Shown here: in pieces, positions 12,127-25,735 of the stretch
Layout: every line of letters starts with the position of its first letter
Numbering within the stretch: the stretch's first letter is position 1
Assembly: GCA_033032175.1 (NCBI GenBank)
Contig: CM065307.1
Coordinates: 6,448,001-6,512,000, forward strand
Direction of reading: 5' to 3'
Origin: Saturnia japonica
Taxonomy: Eukaryota; Arthropoda; Insecta; Lepidoptera; Saturniidae
Length of the DNA stretch: 64,000 nucleotides
Made by a program: the position numbers and the translations under genes
The notes under the pieces: model-generated
What the model was told of the DNA's origin: nothing
Databases searched by the model: none
The model's input: the letters and a program-made list of their open reading frames with translations, nothing else

Positions 12127-15100
12127 TCTTTGAGCCAATGCGTTATATCTTACAACTAGCAGTGCCACTCGGTTTAATCGATTTTATCTTTTTAAATTTT
12201 GAATTACTGACACAGGCTTCAGGACTTCGGCCAGGGAGGGAGGAGGGGGGGCAAGCAAGGGATTTTTTTTTTATATACTAAACTTTGCAATATGACTCTA
12301 CAGCACCCGATGATAAGTACGGTATAGTCAAAAAATAACAGCGACCGTCGATAACCGTATGTCATTTGAAGGACTCAATATCATAGGAAGGCGCGAAAAC
12401 ATTGACTGGAACACGGTCTCGCATCCACAAGGATATCACGTCTTTACCACCTTAATGCATTGGGGTCTTATAGGATTTATTCTAGGATAAAACTTTATAA
12501 TGATAATTATAACATTGCCTTAAATAAGGAAAATAAAGGAAACTCGGTTTAAAAAAAAAAGTATTACTTTATTCCTTATAATTTATTTACAGATATTTTA
12601 CTTTCATTATAGTCTTCAGATAAACCAGCTATGTATTAAAAACAAGTTTTAATCACAATTCAGATCTTTTTTTTTTTTTCATAATGAATACAAACCAAAC
12701 TCTTCCGATCCGACATGTATTTATTAGTATAACTTTGTTCATTAATGGAATGGTCAGTTTACCATATAAATAAAGAATTGTCAAGATAATTATCAAACTA
12801 CGAACGACACGATTGGCACATTTCAACATAATACATTCCCCGGGTGTTCGAAAGAAGACTTGATTGCGTACTTCCTGCGATAATTTGACTCGTTTCAAGC
12901 CCGACTGAAAGATTCATTTCCTGCCTTTTACCTACCACCCTAGTATGAACTGACAAAACAAAAATCAAATATATTTTAACCAATGAGGCAATAACTACGT
13001 TATTTATTTTATAACCAAATGCATGGTTAATTTGGTATTAAAACAGAAATACCTAGTTACAATGCAGGTGGTCGTAACTTAATCACTCATTTTTTTTATT
13101 TGCCTATTCTTAAGTACATGAAATAAGAAAACAACTAACATAACTTAAAATGAAAATACTAATAAAGGAAACATTTATACCTGTGGCTTATAGTAAGATA
13201 ATACATGTTAAGTGCACGAAATGTCCGTAAACAGAATTTAAAGAAAATCGTTATTTACTTTACCCGTCGTGTCAGCTATCAAGTTTCTTTATTAAAGTTT
13301 TTATTAAAGTATTCTTGTGCATCTTAATTGATATAAAGGCGTCGCGTGCCTTGTCATAGATTTCACAAACAAATGATAACTATTTATCTGAATAAAAATA
13401 TACCCCGAGGCATTCATAGCTCAAGGCAACTCATTTATTGTCACTATATAAGTAGTTCTATAACTGAAGCCGAAAACTGTATGTCATTTTTCATTGAACA
13501 CTTACGCCGCCGTGCCAACTTAAAAAGATTAAAACTCCTTTTCCAATGAAATAAAAACCGCAGTTGCAATCAAAGAAAAATACGTAAATATTATATCTGT
13601 TTGACACTACAAAAATGTTTGTGAAATGAATGATGTTGAATGTATGTAAATTATGAAAAAAGTTAAGTAAGAAACAACTATATTATACAAACGATTTGCG
13701 CAAAGTAACACCTTCATCAATTAAATATCTTATATAATAAAGGCTTTCATTTCTAAATTTCTTTTGGCAAACACATATTGCTTTTGAACCATGAGGCATA
13801 GCTACATGGTACAAAGGATAAATTTATACCAGTGACCATATCACCGCGATACTTTCTCGACTTGACAATCCAATATATCACAAGATAAGTTTTTACAAAA
13901 AAGAAAATTAACTTCAATGATTTTAAGGAGTTCCCTGGTGTATCTTCAAAGCCAAAAGTCAAATGTCAATGACATTAAAATAGGACTACCCTTGAGGTAT
14001 TTCAGGTATCCCCTTTCCAATAAAAAAATTATTATCCAAATCGGTTCATAAACAAATAAGTTATGGCAGAACATTCATTAAAAAAATACATTCGAATTGA
14101 GTAACCTCCTCTTTTTTTAAAGTCTGTTAACAAGTATAGTAAATTTATTTTTATTGTGCGAAATAAAAAAATCAATCAATAAAATATGAAATAAGAGAAT
14201 GTTTGAATATAGATATATTATTTCTAATTAATTCTTTATTATAAGAGATATCGAAAGGGAAATAATAAATTGTAAATGTTTAATAAATTCGTAAAAAATC
14301 GTTGAATCGTTGAGGTATTAAAAGTGTCATACGTCAATTATAAATATACAAATGATAGTAAACAATCAAGGACAGTATAATAATAAGTCACTACAATATT
14401 TTAGAATTAATTGTTTATTATAATCATGTTGTCTTAAGTTTTTATGATTTAACGTCGAATAGATACTCTGTAACTCTATCCGAAGTGTGTCACAAAGTGA
14501 TTGCTACTTTTGAGGACTAAATTAGAATAACTCATTTAAAAATGCTTGGCACTCTTCAAATCAAATTAAAACAAAACAAGCACTGCTGGCTTATAACAGA
14601 AAAAGTGGCCGAGCCTTGCAGAATTGTTAATATTAAATTAGATTTGCACTAGATCATTCTTATTGACACTTACACTGTTGGTCATATGATTAACTGGATA
14701 AAAAATGTCAGATCAGTAAATAAAACCGCTGCGATTTAGTCGCCAACAGTGCGTACGCCTTAAATATAATAATAGGTACACACGGGCTTCCGCTACCCAC
14801 GCGGGACGCTCTAAACCCGTTTAGCTATCAACTAACGCAACATAATAATATTGATATATTTTATTAACAAGCTCAGTCACTTTATGTCTTTGCCTGTATT
14901 TTTATAAATTATTTTGTTTCGAAAAACTAATTAATGAGCACAAACGTGTATCACACCACATAGATATCGCAGCGATATAAATACTAAAGAAGTCAAAATA
15001 CTTTTTCCTATTGTCTAGACTTGACTATTTTCCTAGTCAAAATCTAAAAATATTTTATTTATTTTAAGCCCTAAGAAGGCACTTATGAATTTCAATACAC

Positions 15101-18100
15101 TACTACCGTTTCAGAAAAAATCCCAGTCATCGAGAAGAGACGCGTATGTTCAGGTATATCGACTTTTTTTCTACAGTTATTATAATTTTCTGCGGATTTA
15201 CGTAAGAGTCACTTTCATACATCATCGTCATTCATGTAATGATTCCACTCTAGCCCCTTCGACAATAAAACTCGTTAACATGATTCTTGAACTTATTATC
15301 CGGCAAATCGGTATAATGTTCTTGGAAGTTTAAATACAAGGAGAACTATCATTATAAATATCTGAATATTGGAGGTCAGATCTTTCTTTACTAGAACGCA
15401 TTTCATTTTACTGAATTTATTTATAATTATTGCTAAGTAGCTATTGGATAATACTTATTAATAACTTTAACTTAGATGCTAATTGAAAATTTTTCGCATA
15501 ATTCAAATTTTCTATTGATCTTTGCTACTTAATTGTACATAGTACATATACATAAATCTAAATTCTTAATTCTAGTTCCGATTTCGTTAATTGTAATACG
15601 GAATGTAATATTCACGATGATAGCACATAATGTTTTCAAAGATGAGTATACTTATTTAAAGGACCGTGGTCGGTAATATCAAAGTTAACTATTAATAAAA
15701 ACATGTCAAATTTGCCAAGTGGAGCGTTCCACGTGAAGTGGACAGGTAAAAAATGTAGATACTTCCGATTTTACTTATTTTTAATTATGTTACCTGACCT
15801 ATAGTAAGTGCGCGAGTTGAATGCATAGTTAAGGAATTTGATAGTTCTAATTAGAATTATTGCTGACGATAATGAGGACGTCGATAAATTTCAACGTTTT
15901 TTTTTTAATTTAACATTTACATCTTGGTTAACAACAAACTAATAATTTATACAGAGAAATCAAACAGAAAAAAGAAATCCTTGAAATTAAATCATCATCA
16001 GATTCATTTTTCGACATTTTCCGTGCTTGAGATTGTGCTATTTTGACAGACGTTATTGGACTCGGATCAGTCTTTATTAAAAACAAAAAATAACACAAGG
16101 CCGCAAATTGAGCATTAACGCGATCAGTAATCGTACTACAATTATTGTCAAAGACTCACATCACTGCAAATAATGCGCGTGAAGCGAAGCGTGCGGACGG
16201 CCGAGGAGGAGATGCTTCCGCTCTTCACCTCAGGCTCCCGACTGCATTTAACTTGCACGCTTATTATAATATGTTCTCTATGCAGATACAACATATTTTT
16301 GCAATATAAATTCTTGTTAAAGAGTAATTGGCAGGTATGTGCTACTTCTAATTCCATTAATCACTTCTAAAAAGTGATAAAAAGTAAATTATGCAGTGGA
16401 ATTTATACTATTTTGAATTTGAGCTATTTAACTGCATTTTTGGATATTAAGAAAAAAAAATTAATATAATAATTTGTTTTTAGTTTTTGAAATTTGAATT
16501 TCACAAACTCAGGTATTTTTACTTTTTTTTTGTCTAAATAGCTAATAGTGTGTTGAAAATCCTTGGCAAGTTTCATAAAGGGCGTATAAGTCGTTTTAGG
16601 AGCTAGACCGGTTACAGTAGGAAGCTCAACGGCCGGCCGGCGCTGACAGGAACTTACAGACACTTACAACAATTACATGGTTTACCTAATTTTGTTAAAT
16701 TATTGCATCGTATTTTGATTTCATTGAAATTACAATAAGAGAAGATAATTATTTCATGATAATTTATAACTTTATTTACATTTTTTTATAGTTTTATCAT
16801 TAATATCATAATATTTTCAGTAGTCGGAATCAAGTCATAGTAATATTTGTGCCTAGTAATGTCACTGAAGAGTCTAATCTGCTTCTAGAAAACACGTGTT
16901 TTCTTCAAATACCTCTGTCCGAACATAATGAATATTGGTGTTAATGTTATGATCATGATTTATGATACAGTCGACGTCAAACAATGCCATCACGTAATCA
17001 GAGTGGTTGTACGCATGGGCTAGAGCACTAATTTAATGCCTCAATCTAATAATTTAATAACTCACTGCATTATGGGAGGATTTTTGAAATTTTACGCCTA
17101 CTACGGTGGTGAAAAACTGGATGACAGTTTGTATGAAAATCCATCATTTTTAAATATAAATAGATAATTGCGTGTTACATTTCTTTTGACGATAGTCGAT
17201 GAACGTCTAACGTTTGCTCCGATGGCGTTCCAATAAATTCCGTGGGCAAAGCGCTAGTTGTGTATACCTACGTAAAACATAAATACCATTATTCCAATGT
17301 ATTCTTTAGCGATACTGGTACGCAATGCGGCAAGAACAATTCAGTAAAACATCTCAACACCTAACGCCGCCATACCATTGTTCATAAAATCGTGGCAAAA
17401 TGCCAATGCCTACCAAGTTAACCTTAAGTTGTACAATGAATGAAAATAATCATTTTAACTATTACTCATCGTTATTTACTCTCATCACTTACGTTATTGA
17501 TATTTAGAATGATGAGTACTTTGTCTAGACTTGTAGACAAAGCGTCGCACTTTTAGAAAATGGAGTCAAAATCAATTTTATTTCATACAAGTAAAATACA
17601 ATTTCATGACAAGGTAGTTGAATTCCAGTATGTACTAAGTCAACACTACCACAGTCTGTCACAAAACTTTAATATTTTGTCAAAATTCAGTGTTTTCAAA
17701 TAAGATTTTCAGAAAAAAAAACTATTACCAATGCACATAACAGTAACAATTATAAAATTATAATGTCTGTATCAAATTTTGCCAGTATCTATTCATAAAC
17801 TAAACTATTAAGTACTTACGAATATTTTCTTAATTTTATCTTCTTTCCTTCTTCAAGAAACATTTTGTAATAGTGATCTTCGATTGATAGGCTATTTTGG
17901 GAAGAAATTATATGTACCAACATTACTACAGATTTTATTATTTTATATTATAGATTATACATACGTAATTGGTTTTTCGGAAAGCATCAAATCAGGAGTG
18001 TCGCTAATGAGACAGCACTACCAGGTCACAACATCTTGGATTTATATGACGTCATTGCTAAAACAAATTTTGTCCAAGTTTACCAAGACAGAATTTTTTA

Positions 18101-18462
18101 TCAAGACACTGGCCAAAGCTCGGTCGCGGTACCTAATTAAAAAAAAAACTTTCAAATAATATAGCAACATAGACCTCTATTACACATTCTCAAATCTACC
18201 AGACGTTGATTATGATACCTTCGCAGTGATTGCGCGGTGTTTCTCGGGGAACGTGATTAAAGCACAGATAACTTTAGCACCGCAAAGCTCCGTAACGAAA
18301 GCATCTCACAAATGAATTAAACACTGAGCTCTGTAGCCGAACTAGATAGATTCACAACTATCTCGACAAGATTGGGCCACTTCTGTTTAATATACAGAAT
18401 TATTTTAAATTGACGTCAAAGCTAACCGTAAATATGATCCAATTTTTAGCAATAAATACATT
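12127..18462. other. No gene seen apart from one short repeat
   Basis: Six kilobases of AT-rich sequence. G-rich run near 12230-12250. A GC-richer patch at 16165-16260 interrupts the otherwise AT-rich DNA. At 17975-18020 and 29150-29225 there is a shared block (AAATCAGGAG-GTCGCT-ATGAGA), probably an unnamed dispersed repeat. No coding exon recognised. Confidence 0.45.
15066..15142 (-). repeat. LINE 3' UTR fragment
   Basis: About 77 bases matching 11250-11330 (CTAAGAAGG, CACTACTACCG and TCGAGAAGAG blocks). Same orientation as the 10.8-kb copy. Confidence 0.55.
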
Positions 18463-18722
18463 TATACATACCATCACGCCTGTATCCCCGAAGGGTTAGG
18501 CAGAGGTGTACCAAATTACACCCACAGTTCGCCGTACATGTTTTTAGATCCCATGTAATAGGGGGCGAGCCTATTGCCATTAATTGTACACAAAACCAAA
18601 TTCCGAGCTGCTACTGAGAATTTCATAGTAAAACTCTTTGCTCGACCTGGGATTCGAACCCAGGACCTCGATCATAGCAGTCGCGCTTACTTCCACTACG
18701 CTAGTGATGCAGTTAATAATAA
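18463..18722 (-). mobile_element. tRNA-derived SINE
   Basis: Read on the minus strand, the head has an A box TAGCGTAGTGG and a B box GGTTCGAATCC with tRNA-like spacing (18645-18715). The body contains GAACTGTGGGTGTA and ends with CCTTCGGGGATACAGGCGTG followed by ATGGTATG. This SINE structure is widespread in Lepidoptera. A second copy is at 34929-35195. Confidence 0.85.
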
Positions 18723-19107
18723 ATTAACAAATAAAAGCCTGTAAAGACCTCAAAAACTCTAATATGAAATTTTCAAAGGAATAGTTTATATTAAAAACCA
18801 ATATTCCATAATTGTGTAATTATTTAAATCAAAAGTCAGTGAATTCATTTTACTAACTTTTTTTATGTGTAAAAATAAATAAACGTTGTATAAATAAACA
18901 TTATTTTCATTTGATTCACTATTTGATCCAAACTTCAATTCTTGACGTTTATTGGCAAACTATCTATCTAGATTCTAGATTGTTAAAGAGACCAACCAGC
19001 ATAAGGAGAGAACGCTCTTCATTGCGAAAGTATATTCGCAGATTTAATACAAGATTATAAAATTATACAATATCAAAATATTAACAACATAATTATTCTA
19101 ATATTAG

Positions 19108-19190
19108 CTGTGCCCGAGACTCCGCATGCGTTAACTACAGTATTATTGTTTTTTTTTAAGTAAAAACTTTTTTAGCATCGTTGTGATTTG
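19108..19190 (+). repeat. Fragment of the GCTGTGCCC-type dispersed repeat
   Basis: Begins TAGCTGTGCCCGAGACTCCG and continues with GTTAACTACAG, matching the left end of the repeat at 55019 and of 54306. Truncated. Confidence 0.5.
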
Positions 19191-19462
19191 AAAGTCAATG
19201 GTAAAATGGTACAAAAGAGGTTTGTTGCCACGCAATAATTAAGTTTATTACCTCATCAAAAAGGCACGAAACAAAAACTTTTTAGACAACACTTATGACA
19301 TTCTGTTACTGATTGATATTGTATTAGGCTATCACAGTATAATGATATTGTGAATAATGATTGTAAGTACTTGTATGTACATCATTTTCTGAATTAAAAA
19401 AACATAGATGTTCACTTCTACCACGTGTGAATTGCATACATCTTTTTTTAGATCATTATAGC

Positions 19463-19715
19463 TTTAGCGTTATGACCACAATCTCACCTGATCTTAAGTG
19501 ACGCTGTGGCCCAAGACGGTAGCACCCTAAGCCTAGTTGAAGACTGGGTCTCAAGTACATCTGCCGGAATACACCGATTGATGTTTGGTGACAGATTTTC
19601 AACTTGAGGGTGGTAGCTAGCAAGGCAGGCATTAGAAAAATACCTACCGCCATGCAATGATTTCATCACGATGTTACAAAGCCCGTACACGCTACCAGCT
19701 GAACCATCATTGTTT
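19463..19715 (-). mobile_element. tRNA-derived SINE, second family
   Basis: Closely matches 31035-31340 and 57966-58395 (CACAATCTCACCTGATCTTA, the GCCTAG-GAAGACTGG block, CTTGAGGGTGGTAGCTAGC). The tRNA-like head would be at the right, but here its B box is lost; only CCGTACACGCTACCA remains of the A-box region. Confidence 0.75.
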
Positions 19716-19884
19716 CAAATGAAATGAATCTTTATGAAGATATCGTGACATTTTTTTTGGTAAGTGGTAGGTAAGTATCGAAAGTAAAAAAATGTGATCA
19801 AAATATATCAGATCAGTTTCTGCGTGATGCGCGCTCAACGGCAAATCTTTATCATCTTATTTATATAATAATGTAGTTTGTATA

Positions 19885-20170
19885 ATAATGTAGCTACGCC
19901 CGTGGCTCCGCTCGAGTGGACTACAGACTGCCGTCGGTCGAGCGCACGCGCGTATCTTTCTGCCTCCGCTCCAATCCACTGCGGTTGCCCGCCGATTATT
20001 TTAAAAACAAAACTGCTTATTGTGGTGATCCTTAGAATTTAGACATATGTTACCACTGACTTTTTTGTAAATCTTTTTAAGATCTACTTCATGTAGTATA
20101 TTAATTTGATATATCTCTTACGGCTTACTCAGCATAAGCCATGTAACTGCCCGAAAAGCGTCTTTTTTTT
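19885..20170 (+). repeat. GCTGTGCCC-type dispersed repeat, left part
   Basis: GCCCGTGGCTCCGCTCGAGT, GTGGACTACAGA, ACTGCTTATTGTGG and CTTACTCAGCATAAGCCAT words follow in the same order as in 55019-55250. The right part, with GTCTGTCTG, is missing. Confidence 0.7.
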
Positions 20171-20329
20171 CTAATTGATTCACCATTATCGTCACTGCTT
20201 TATTTCGTATGTTACTTTATATAAAAACACAAGCTAAACTATTAAAAAATAAACAAAAATAAACCAACTGCAACAAAAACACTTGTTTTTTTTTTCTATT
20301 TTTGCTTTTTATTGGATTTCCAGACCGCG

Positions 20330-20480
20330 CACTTAAATATTATATAGCCTGTATCACTCCTACAATTAAGGCGATTCTAACGACACCTTGTATTCTAAAA
20401 TTTATCAAGCCGTTTAGGCTACAGAGCGTGCCAAAGAAATAGAGATACATACATACATACTCTCGAAAAACATAGCCCTT
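20330..20480. repeat. Dispersed repeat fragment (CAGAGCGTGCCAAAGAAATA family)
   Basis: Shares TACAATTAAGNCG, CTAAAATTNATC and TACAGAGCGTGCCAAAGAAA with 51990-52105, and the CGTGCC-AAGAAATAGA and CTCGAAAAA parts with 34785-34830. Confidence 0.55.
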
Positions 20481-22829
20481 CTTTTTCGTAGCCGGTTAAT
20501 AATCTTATAACTTGACCAGATATTCATAGCTATGAATTAAAAAAGAAACCATGTAAATTGGATGTGTGGTTTTTGCGTCTAAAGAACACAAACGGACAGA
20601 CAGACTGAGAGACGTTGAGTTTTATAACATGTATGTATATATATATAGAAGATAAGTACATTTAATGAAAGAAAATATAACAAAATTCCGGGTTGAACAA
20701 ACTATTTACTTAATACCTATTATACAAAAAATCTATAACAAGAATCCGACCTTTTAGGCACATTGACATGCAAAACAGCCAAAACAATAGAGTTAATACG
20801 TAAATTCCATCAATGTACAAAAAAGAAACGTTTAGACAACGTAAATTTATAGCAATTTATGCCCAATTTGAACGGTAGATACAGGGCTGGCAAATGTGCA
20901 CCAATATTCAGTTAAACAATTATTTCAAGTAATTTGTTCTCACGCAAATACTAAACTAAGTTAATTTTTTTTCAATTTTATGTATTTTAACATACGCAAG
21001 GCAAAAACTACTAATAAAACATACCAGTAGTAAAAACAACGTAGGTATCTAAATATTGTAGGCGAATTAAAAATTACAATGTAAATTGTACGCTACGGTT
21101 TATCGGTGACATTTTGATTTACTTGTACAGTTGTGCCTGCATAAGTAAATCTGAACGTGTATTCATTCGAATACATTGAAGACTTGGGTAGTTTTTCGAA
21201 TCTGCGCAGGAAACTGGTGCAAGTAGACTATAGTGTATACATCATCGATCATACGATCTGCGTCACATACATCTGAGGGATAAATATTAGAGAATTTGTA
21301 GAGTTATGAATATTTTAGTAAAAACTAATTAACAACCCTAGTACTTTCATGGGACCAGACACGAGTATATTTATGCCGTGTCGTCTGTCGATAAATTTCT
21401 GCCAATGTCTTATTATCTCTTACTAAGCGTTTCTATATGTCACCTTTTATATAAATGAAACGAAATAAATTCACATACTCATGTTATTGGAATCACCAAC
21501 TTTATTCATCTATTTTCCTTGTTATAATCAATTATCTTCACATGTACGGTCGAATGGACAAGGTTTATTTAACGGAAAAAAAAAATCTTGTGGAAGTCAC
21601 GATTTTCATGGCGGCAGAGGTTCACAAACTTTGCACATGGGTAGTGTTTTAATGTTTGAAGACAATTCGGTGCTATTCATTGAAAATGTAAACCAACAAT
21701 AGACTTGAGGACCACATTATAATCCAGATTATAAACGCAAAAATCCAGTAAAATCGAAATAAAATCCTGGATTAAAAAAGACCAACATTCAAGACTTTTA
21801 CGGGAGCTATCAACCCTAACGATACTGCTAATGTCGGAAATTATTCATCAGAAACATTTCCACGACATTTACAAAAGATAAAAAAGAAAAAGTGTTTGGG
21901 TATCAACCTTTACATATTGTATGACATCTCATTCGAGCAATAGAACGAATTACTTTATAAGGTAGTACTAGGGATAATCGATATCCATCGACGTTTTTTA
22001 ATTTTTATAATAACGAGATATTTTCACATCGTTCATCTTCTTGTTACATTATGGCCCGTGCGCATCGATGTTTATCTCAATTCGATGTTATTCTAATATC
22101 ACTCACCCCTAAGTAATACGTTCAAATAACCTTAATTTAATACCTAAGCCGTAAGTATATAAATGCTTTAATAATGTACTTATTTTTTAAGTTATAAATA
22201 TTTTATGAGCAGTATTCACTTAGACTTCTGGGCAAAGACAAAAGAGCTGGCTGCGCAGCACAAAGTGTAAATTATGTTGACATACATAAGTACAGAATGA
22301 CAAACCGTATGGAAAGTACAGTGCCACCAGTATAAGTTGGCGCAGCAGAGCGCCACTGTGCACGTAACCTGTGTTTACTAATTAGACTTTACCACCATAA
22401 TTGACTCTAAAATTGGATTAAGTAAGTTCAATATGAAATTATAGGACAAGAATATTCCGTCCAAATTTATAATATTCTGAATCAGTTTTCTGTGACAATA
22501 CAAGATGGCCACTTTAGTTCCTCAAAAATCCACCACCAACATATACTGATTGCATTGCACTGTAATAATTTTTAAACAGAATCATTTTGTCACCATATAA
22601 CAAAAAGACGTTACTCCAATGACACTACTAAATAAATAAACTCTTTGGAACTTTTGTTCATTTATGTTCTCAATTATCGAATCGAGTAAAGTCAAGTTTC
22701 GCAATTCGAGTCGAGTTATTCATGAGTTAATTTTCGAATTTGCTGGGTTGGTAGGACACGAGAATTGTGTCCGACTGGTTCTTCATGTTTTTATACTACC
22801 ATACATGCGTTATAACAACTGGCAACGTT
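20481..22829. other. No gene seen
   Basis: AT-rich. No repeat family or coding motif recognised. Confidence 0.45.
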
Positions 22830-22838
22830 ACTGGCAGG

Positions 22839-22932
22839 TCAAGACCGGTGAAGCTGTAAAAGCCGCAGCGGCTCTGTTTTTGGATAGGGCCCCTAAGGCT
22901 AACAGTGTAGTCAGTTCTAAAAAAAAAAAAAA
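22839..22932 (+). mobile_element. Very short 5'-truncated LINE insertion
   Basis: A 94-bp insert matching the extreme 3' end of the LINE at 26.6 kb (reverse orientation): GGTGAAGCTGTAAAAG, GGGCCCCTAAGGCTAACAGT, GTAGTCAGTTCT, then a run of 15 A. It is flanked by the 9-bp direct repeat ACTGGCAGG at 22830-22838 and 22933-22941. Confidence 0.85.
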
Positions 22933-22956
22933 ACTGGCAGGCTTAGGCTTGTTGTG

Positions 22957-23130
22957 ATCCGGGACCAGCCGATGTATATCCAGTAATCAATTGGGGTGGT
23001 AAACTATCTGTACCTCTGTCTCTGTCTCTCTGTTTAGTTTGTCGCGTTTCGGGGTTAGCCAGTGTATATGCAGATAACAGCTAGCAGGTTGGTCTCACAG
23101 CAACGACCGTTGATGGATTACAACTTTCGG
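22957..23130. repeat. Repeat related to 35253-35345
   Basis: Contains GTTTGTCGCGTTTCGG and GCTAGCAGGTTGG-type words that recur reverse-complemented at about 35260-35330 (CCGAAACGCGACAAACC). Its family is unknown to me. Confidence 0.45.
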
Positions 23131-24565
23131 TAGTCGTCGGTGCTTTTGGATTAAATATTACCTACTAGTACTTACATAGTTATACTGACGAGATACGTGT
23201 GCTCGACTCATTTATTAATTCACCTACAAATATCATACTAGCAGAAATGTCTAAAACCGACTGTCCCTTTTTTGGGTTTTTTTGTCTCGTCTTTCTTGTT
23301 TTTCTTTCAATATTTGATAATTATTATATAGTATAAATTATCATAAAGCAGACGAGCATTAATTTAGTCTCAACATGCGAAAACAGCTAAATGGTGTTGA
23401 ATTTATGAATTTTTGTATACATTTAGAGTTTAAGCACTGTATGATTTCTGAATAAATTAAAATAAATAAAATAGTCATCAGACAAAGTACCTATAGTCAC
23501 TTTGCCGTTCTACTGCAAAAAATACTGTTATAAAACTTTGAATATATTTTCTAAAAATGTTGTCTCTACATAAGTAATTGTCACCTGATTGCCACACTTC
23601 ATACTACTCTAAGCTCATAAGAGCTACTCTCTCAATATATGCTAAGGGAATTCATTTCAATCACTCTAAAGTGGAGTAGATTAAACGCCATCGTGTGATT
23701 GTAAAACCAATTTCAAGCACCGAACGATCCGAACGTGAATAAATCTCGTAACGAAACGTACAGACATGAGACACTTATTGCAATCCCGAACACTGATTGA
23801 TGAAACTGATATAGTTATTCAACACAAAAGAACGGATCCTATCTTTATAATAGCGCTCGCAAATCGTCCACGAAAGCGCGTTCGGACTGGGAAATGTGAA
23901 ATCCAATTTTTAAACCGGGCTATCATTGAAATAAATCTCCCGTTGGAAAATAAAGTTGTCGGTGAAACTTGGTTTATTCAACGCGTTTAGGCTGAGTTTT
24001 TAACAAAAGTAATCTGCGGATGAAAAGAATATCGTGGTTATTTTTTTTAATTTTTAAACTTCAAATCTATAATATCTATATAAATCAAATGATAGAGGTT
24101 TGCCGTTGTGCGCGTCTAACGCAAGAACTACTAAGGTATATTTTGATAAACTTTTATTGTTTTGGACCTTATCAACAAAAAGATAATCACGATATATTTA
24201 TTCAATAAAACGATATTAAAGTTTCAATAAACAACGATTTTTAAAAGCACTTTCACTTTCAAGGATGTGTTTCCTTGCCACGGAGAAGTGGGGATTATAG
24301 GTAATATTAGTATAGATTAACGCGAACAGAAATCGTGGGAGGTTGCTAGTTTAAAATAAAATGTCTCTATTTTAGCTCGAATCTAATGAACAATAACAAA
24401 TAAGTAATATTAGATTCAATTTCGATTAATATTAATTACAAATGATCGCGATTGGCTCTTCAACCTGCTTATAATATTAACGATTTACATAGACGTGAAT
24501 TCTAAATTTAAACGTTTTCTTAATTAAGATCAATAAAGTTTTGACTTTCTAAAACATCTTTAAAC
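23131..24565. other. No gene recognised
   Basis: Mostly AT-rich. The interval 23700-24000 is less AT-rich than its surroundings and open for 74 codons on the plus strand (23766-23990), but the peptide matches no family known to me. Confidence 0.4.
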
Positions 24566-24990
24566 AAATTTAACTCTAAACTATATTAATAAATCTGTAT
24601 TTCTGTCTGTGTACTTTTTTTTCAAATTTTCTGATGAATGTGTACTATAAAGGCCGCTGATAACGCATATGATTTTGTTTTAACTGTCTGTCTCACTGGA
24701 TTTAACTCAAAAACAACTTGATCACTTTTTATGAGATTTTGTATATTATTATGCGAAGTCTATGTCATTTCTGAAAGGTTATAAGAGATATCAATAGTAT
24801 ATACCTAACTTTAGATATCGTAAAAAATTTCAACCAATTTTACTGAAATTTTGTACACGGAAGATATAATTTGTCATTCTTCAATTGATGGGCTATAAGA
24901 AATGTCATTAATATGACTAAAATAAAATCACGAGATAAAAATAAACAATGCGTAATAAACACGTGCAGAGCCGCGGGTCTCTGTTGATAC
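24566..24990. repeat. AT-rich dispersed repeat
   Basis: Starts ATATTAATAAATCTGTATTT with CTGTCTGTC and CTCAAAAACAACT, in the layout of repeats that start 'CTATACTAATATTATAAA' and end in '(G)CCGCGGGTC', as at 5220-5720 and 29894-30160. Divergent. Confidence 0.4.
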
Positions 24991-25609
24991 TTTAAAAACT
25001 AGCGGAATACTTATTTTCTCTATTGTAATATCTAAAACAAATCTAGGTATATTAGTCAGTGAGATCACAATAAAACATATTTAATTCAATGAAAGAATCG
25101 ATTAAATACAATTGTCGTGTAACACCCGTACAGTCCGAAACTGATAAAAAGAGACACTAGTCCTAATGCTAATAACATTTTACAACAGTACGTCTTTAAC
25201 TAACTTTTCTATATTCATTGCCAGTGATCGAATAAAGATAAAATTTGTGAAAATGGTTTTTGTCTAGGACTCATGGATTGTAACTAGGGTTGTCACCCGT
25301 ACTTTATAGGAAAGGTACCAATTGTACGTTATTTCCTTCATTTATAATCTATACATTATGAGAATAATAACGTGTGCGAAAATGCACGGGTACAATTTAC
25401 AAGGTGGTGTATTTTATGTTAAAAAAAACTGATTTAGAGTTCATCGATGTATTGTATATATAAACCATCTGGAAAAAATCTTTAAATGTCAGTGAAAACT
25501 GCAATAAAAATCCGTTGCGTAGTTTATAAGATCTCAGCGTGCATGGGCCAGAAAGCGGGAATCGACTTCATTTGATATTATTTCCCATAGTTTGATTTTT
25601 CTAGGATTT

Positions 25610-25735
25610 CATCATTATTTCATTTCAACGGACAGACGTCTACTGCTGGGCATGCCTATCCTAAAGATGGCCACAACGACTGGTCCTTCGCTACTCGCAT
25701 CTAGCGGCTTCTCACAACCTTCACACGGTATTTTC
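25610..25735 (-). mobile_element. RTE-like LINE 3' fragment
   Basis: CATCATTATTTC, GACAGACGTCTACTGCTGGG, then GCCACAACGACTGGTCC correspond to the 3' end seen at 32399-32500 (GACGTCCAGTGCTGG, CGCCACAATGAGCGATCC). It reads from the minus strand; the coding portion is eroded. Confidence 0.6.

Noticed and set aside
18645..18715. Possible tRNA gene (minus strand)
   Set aside because: A and B boxes are present, but the sequence continues into a SINE body and a second copy exists at 35.1 kb; it is a tRNA-derived SINE head.
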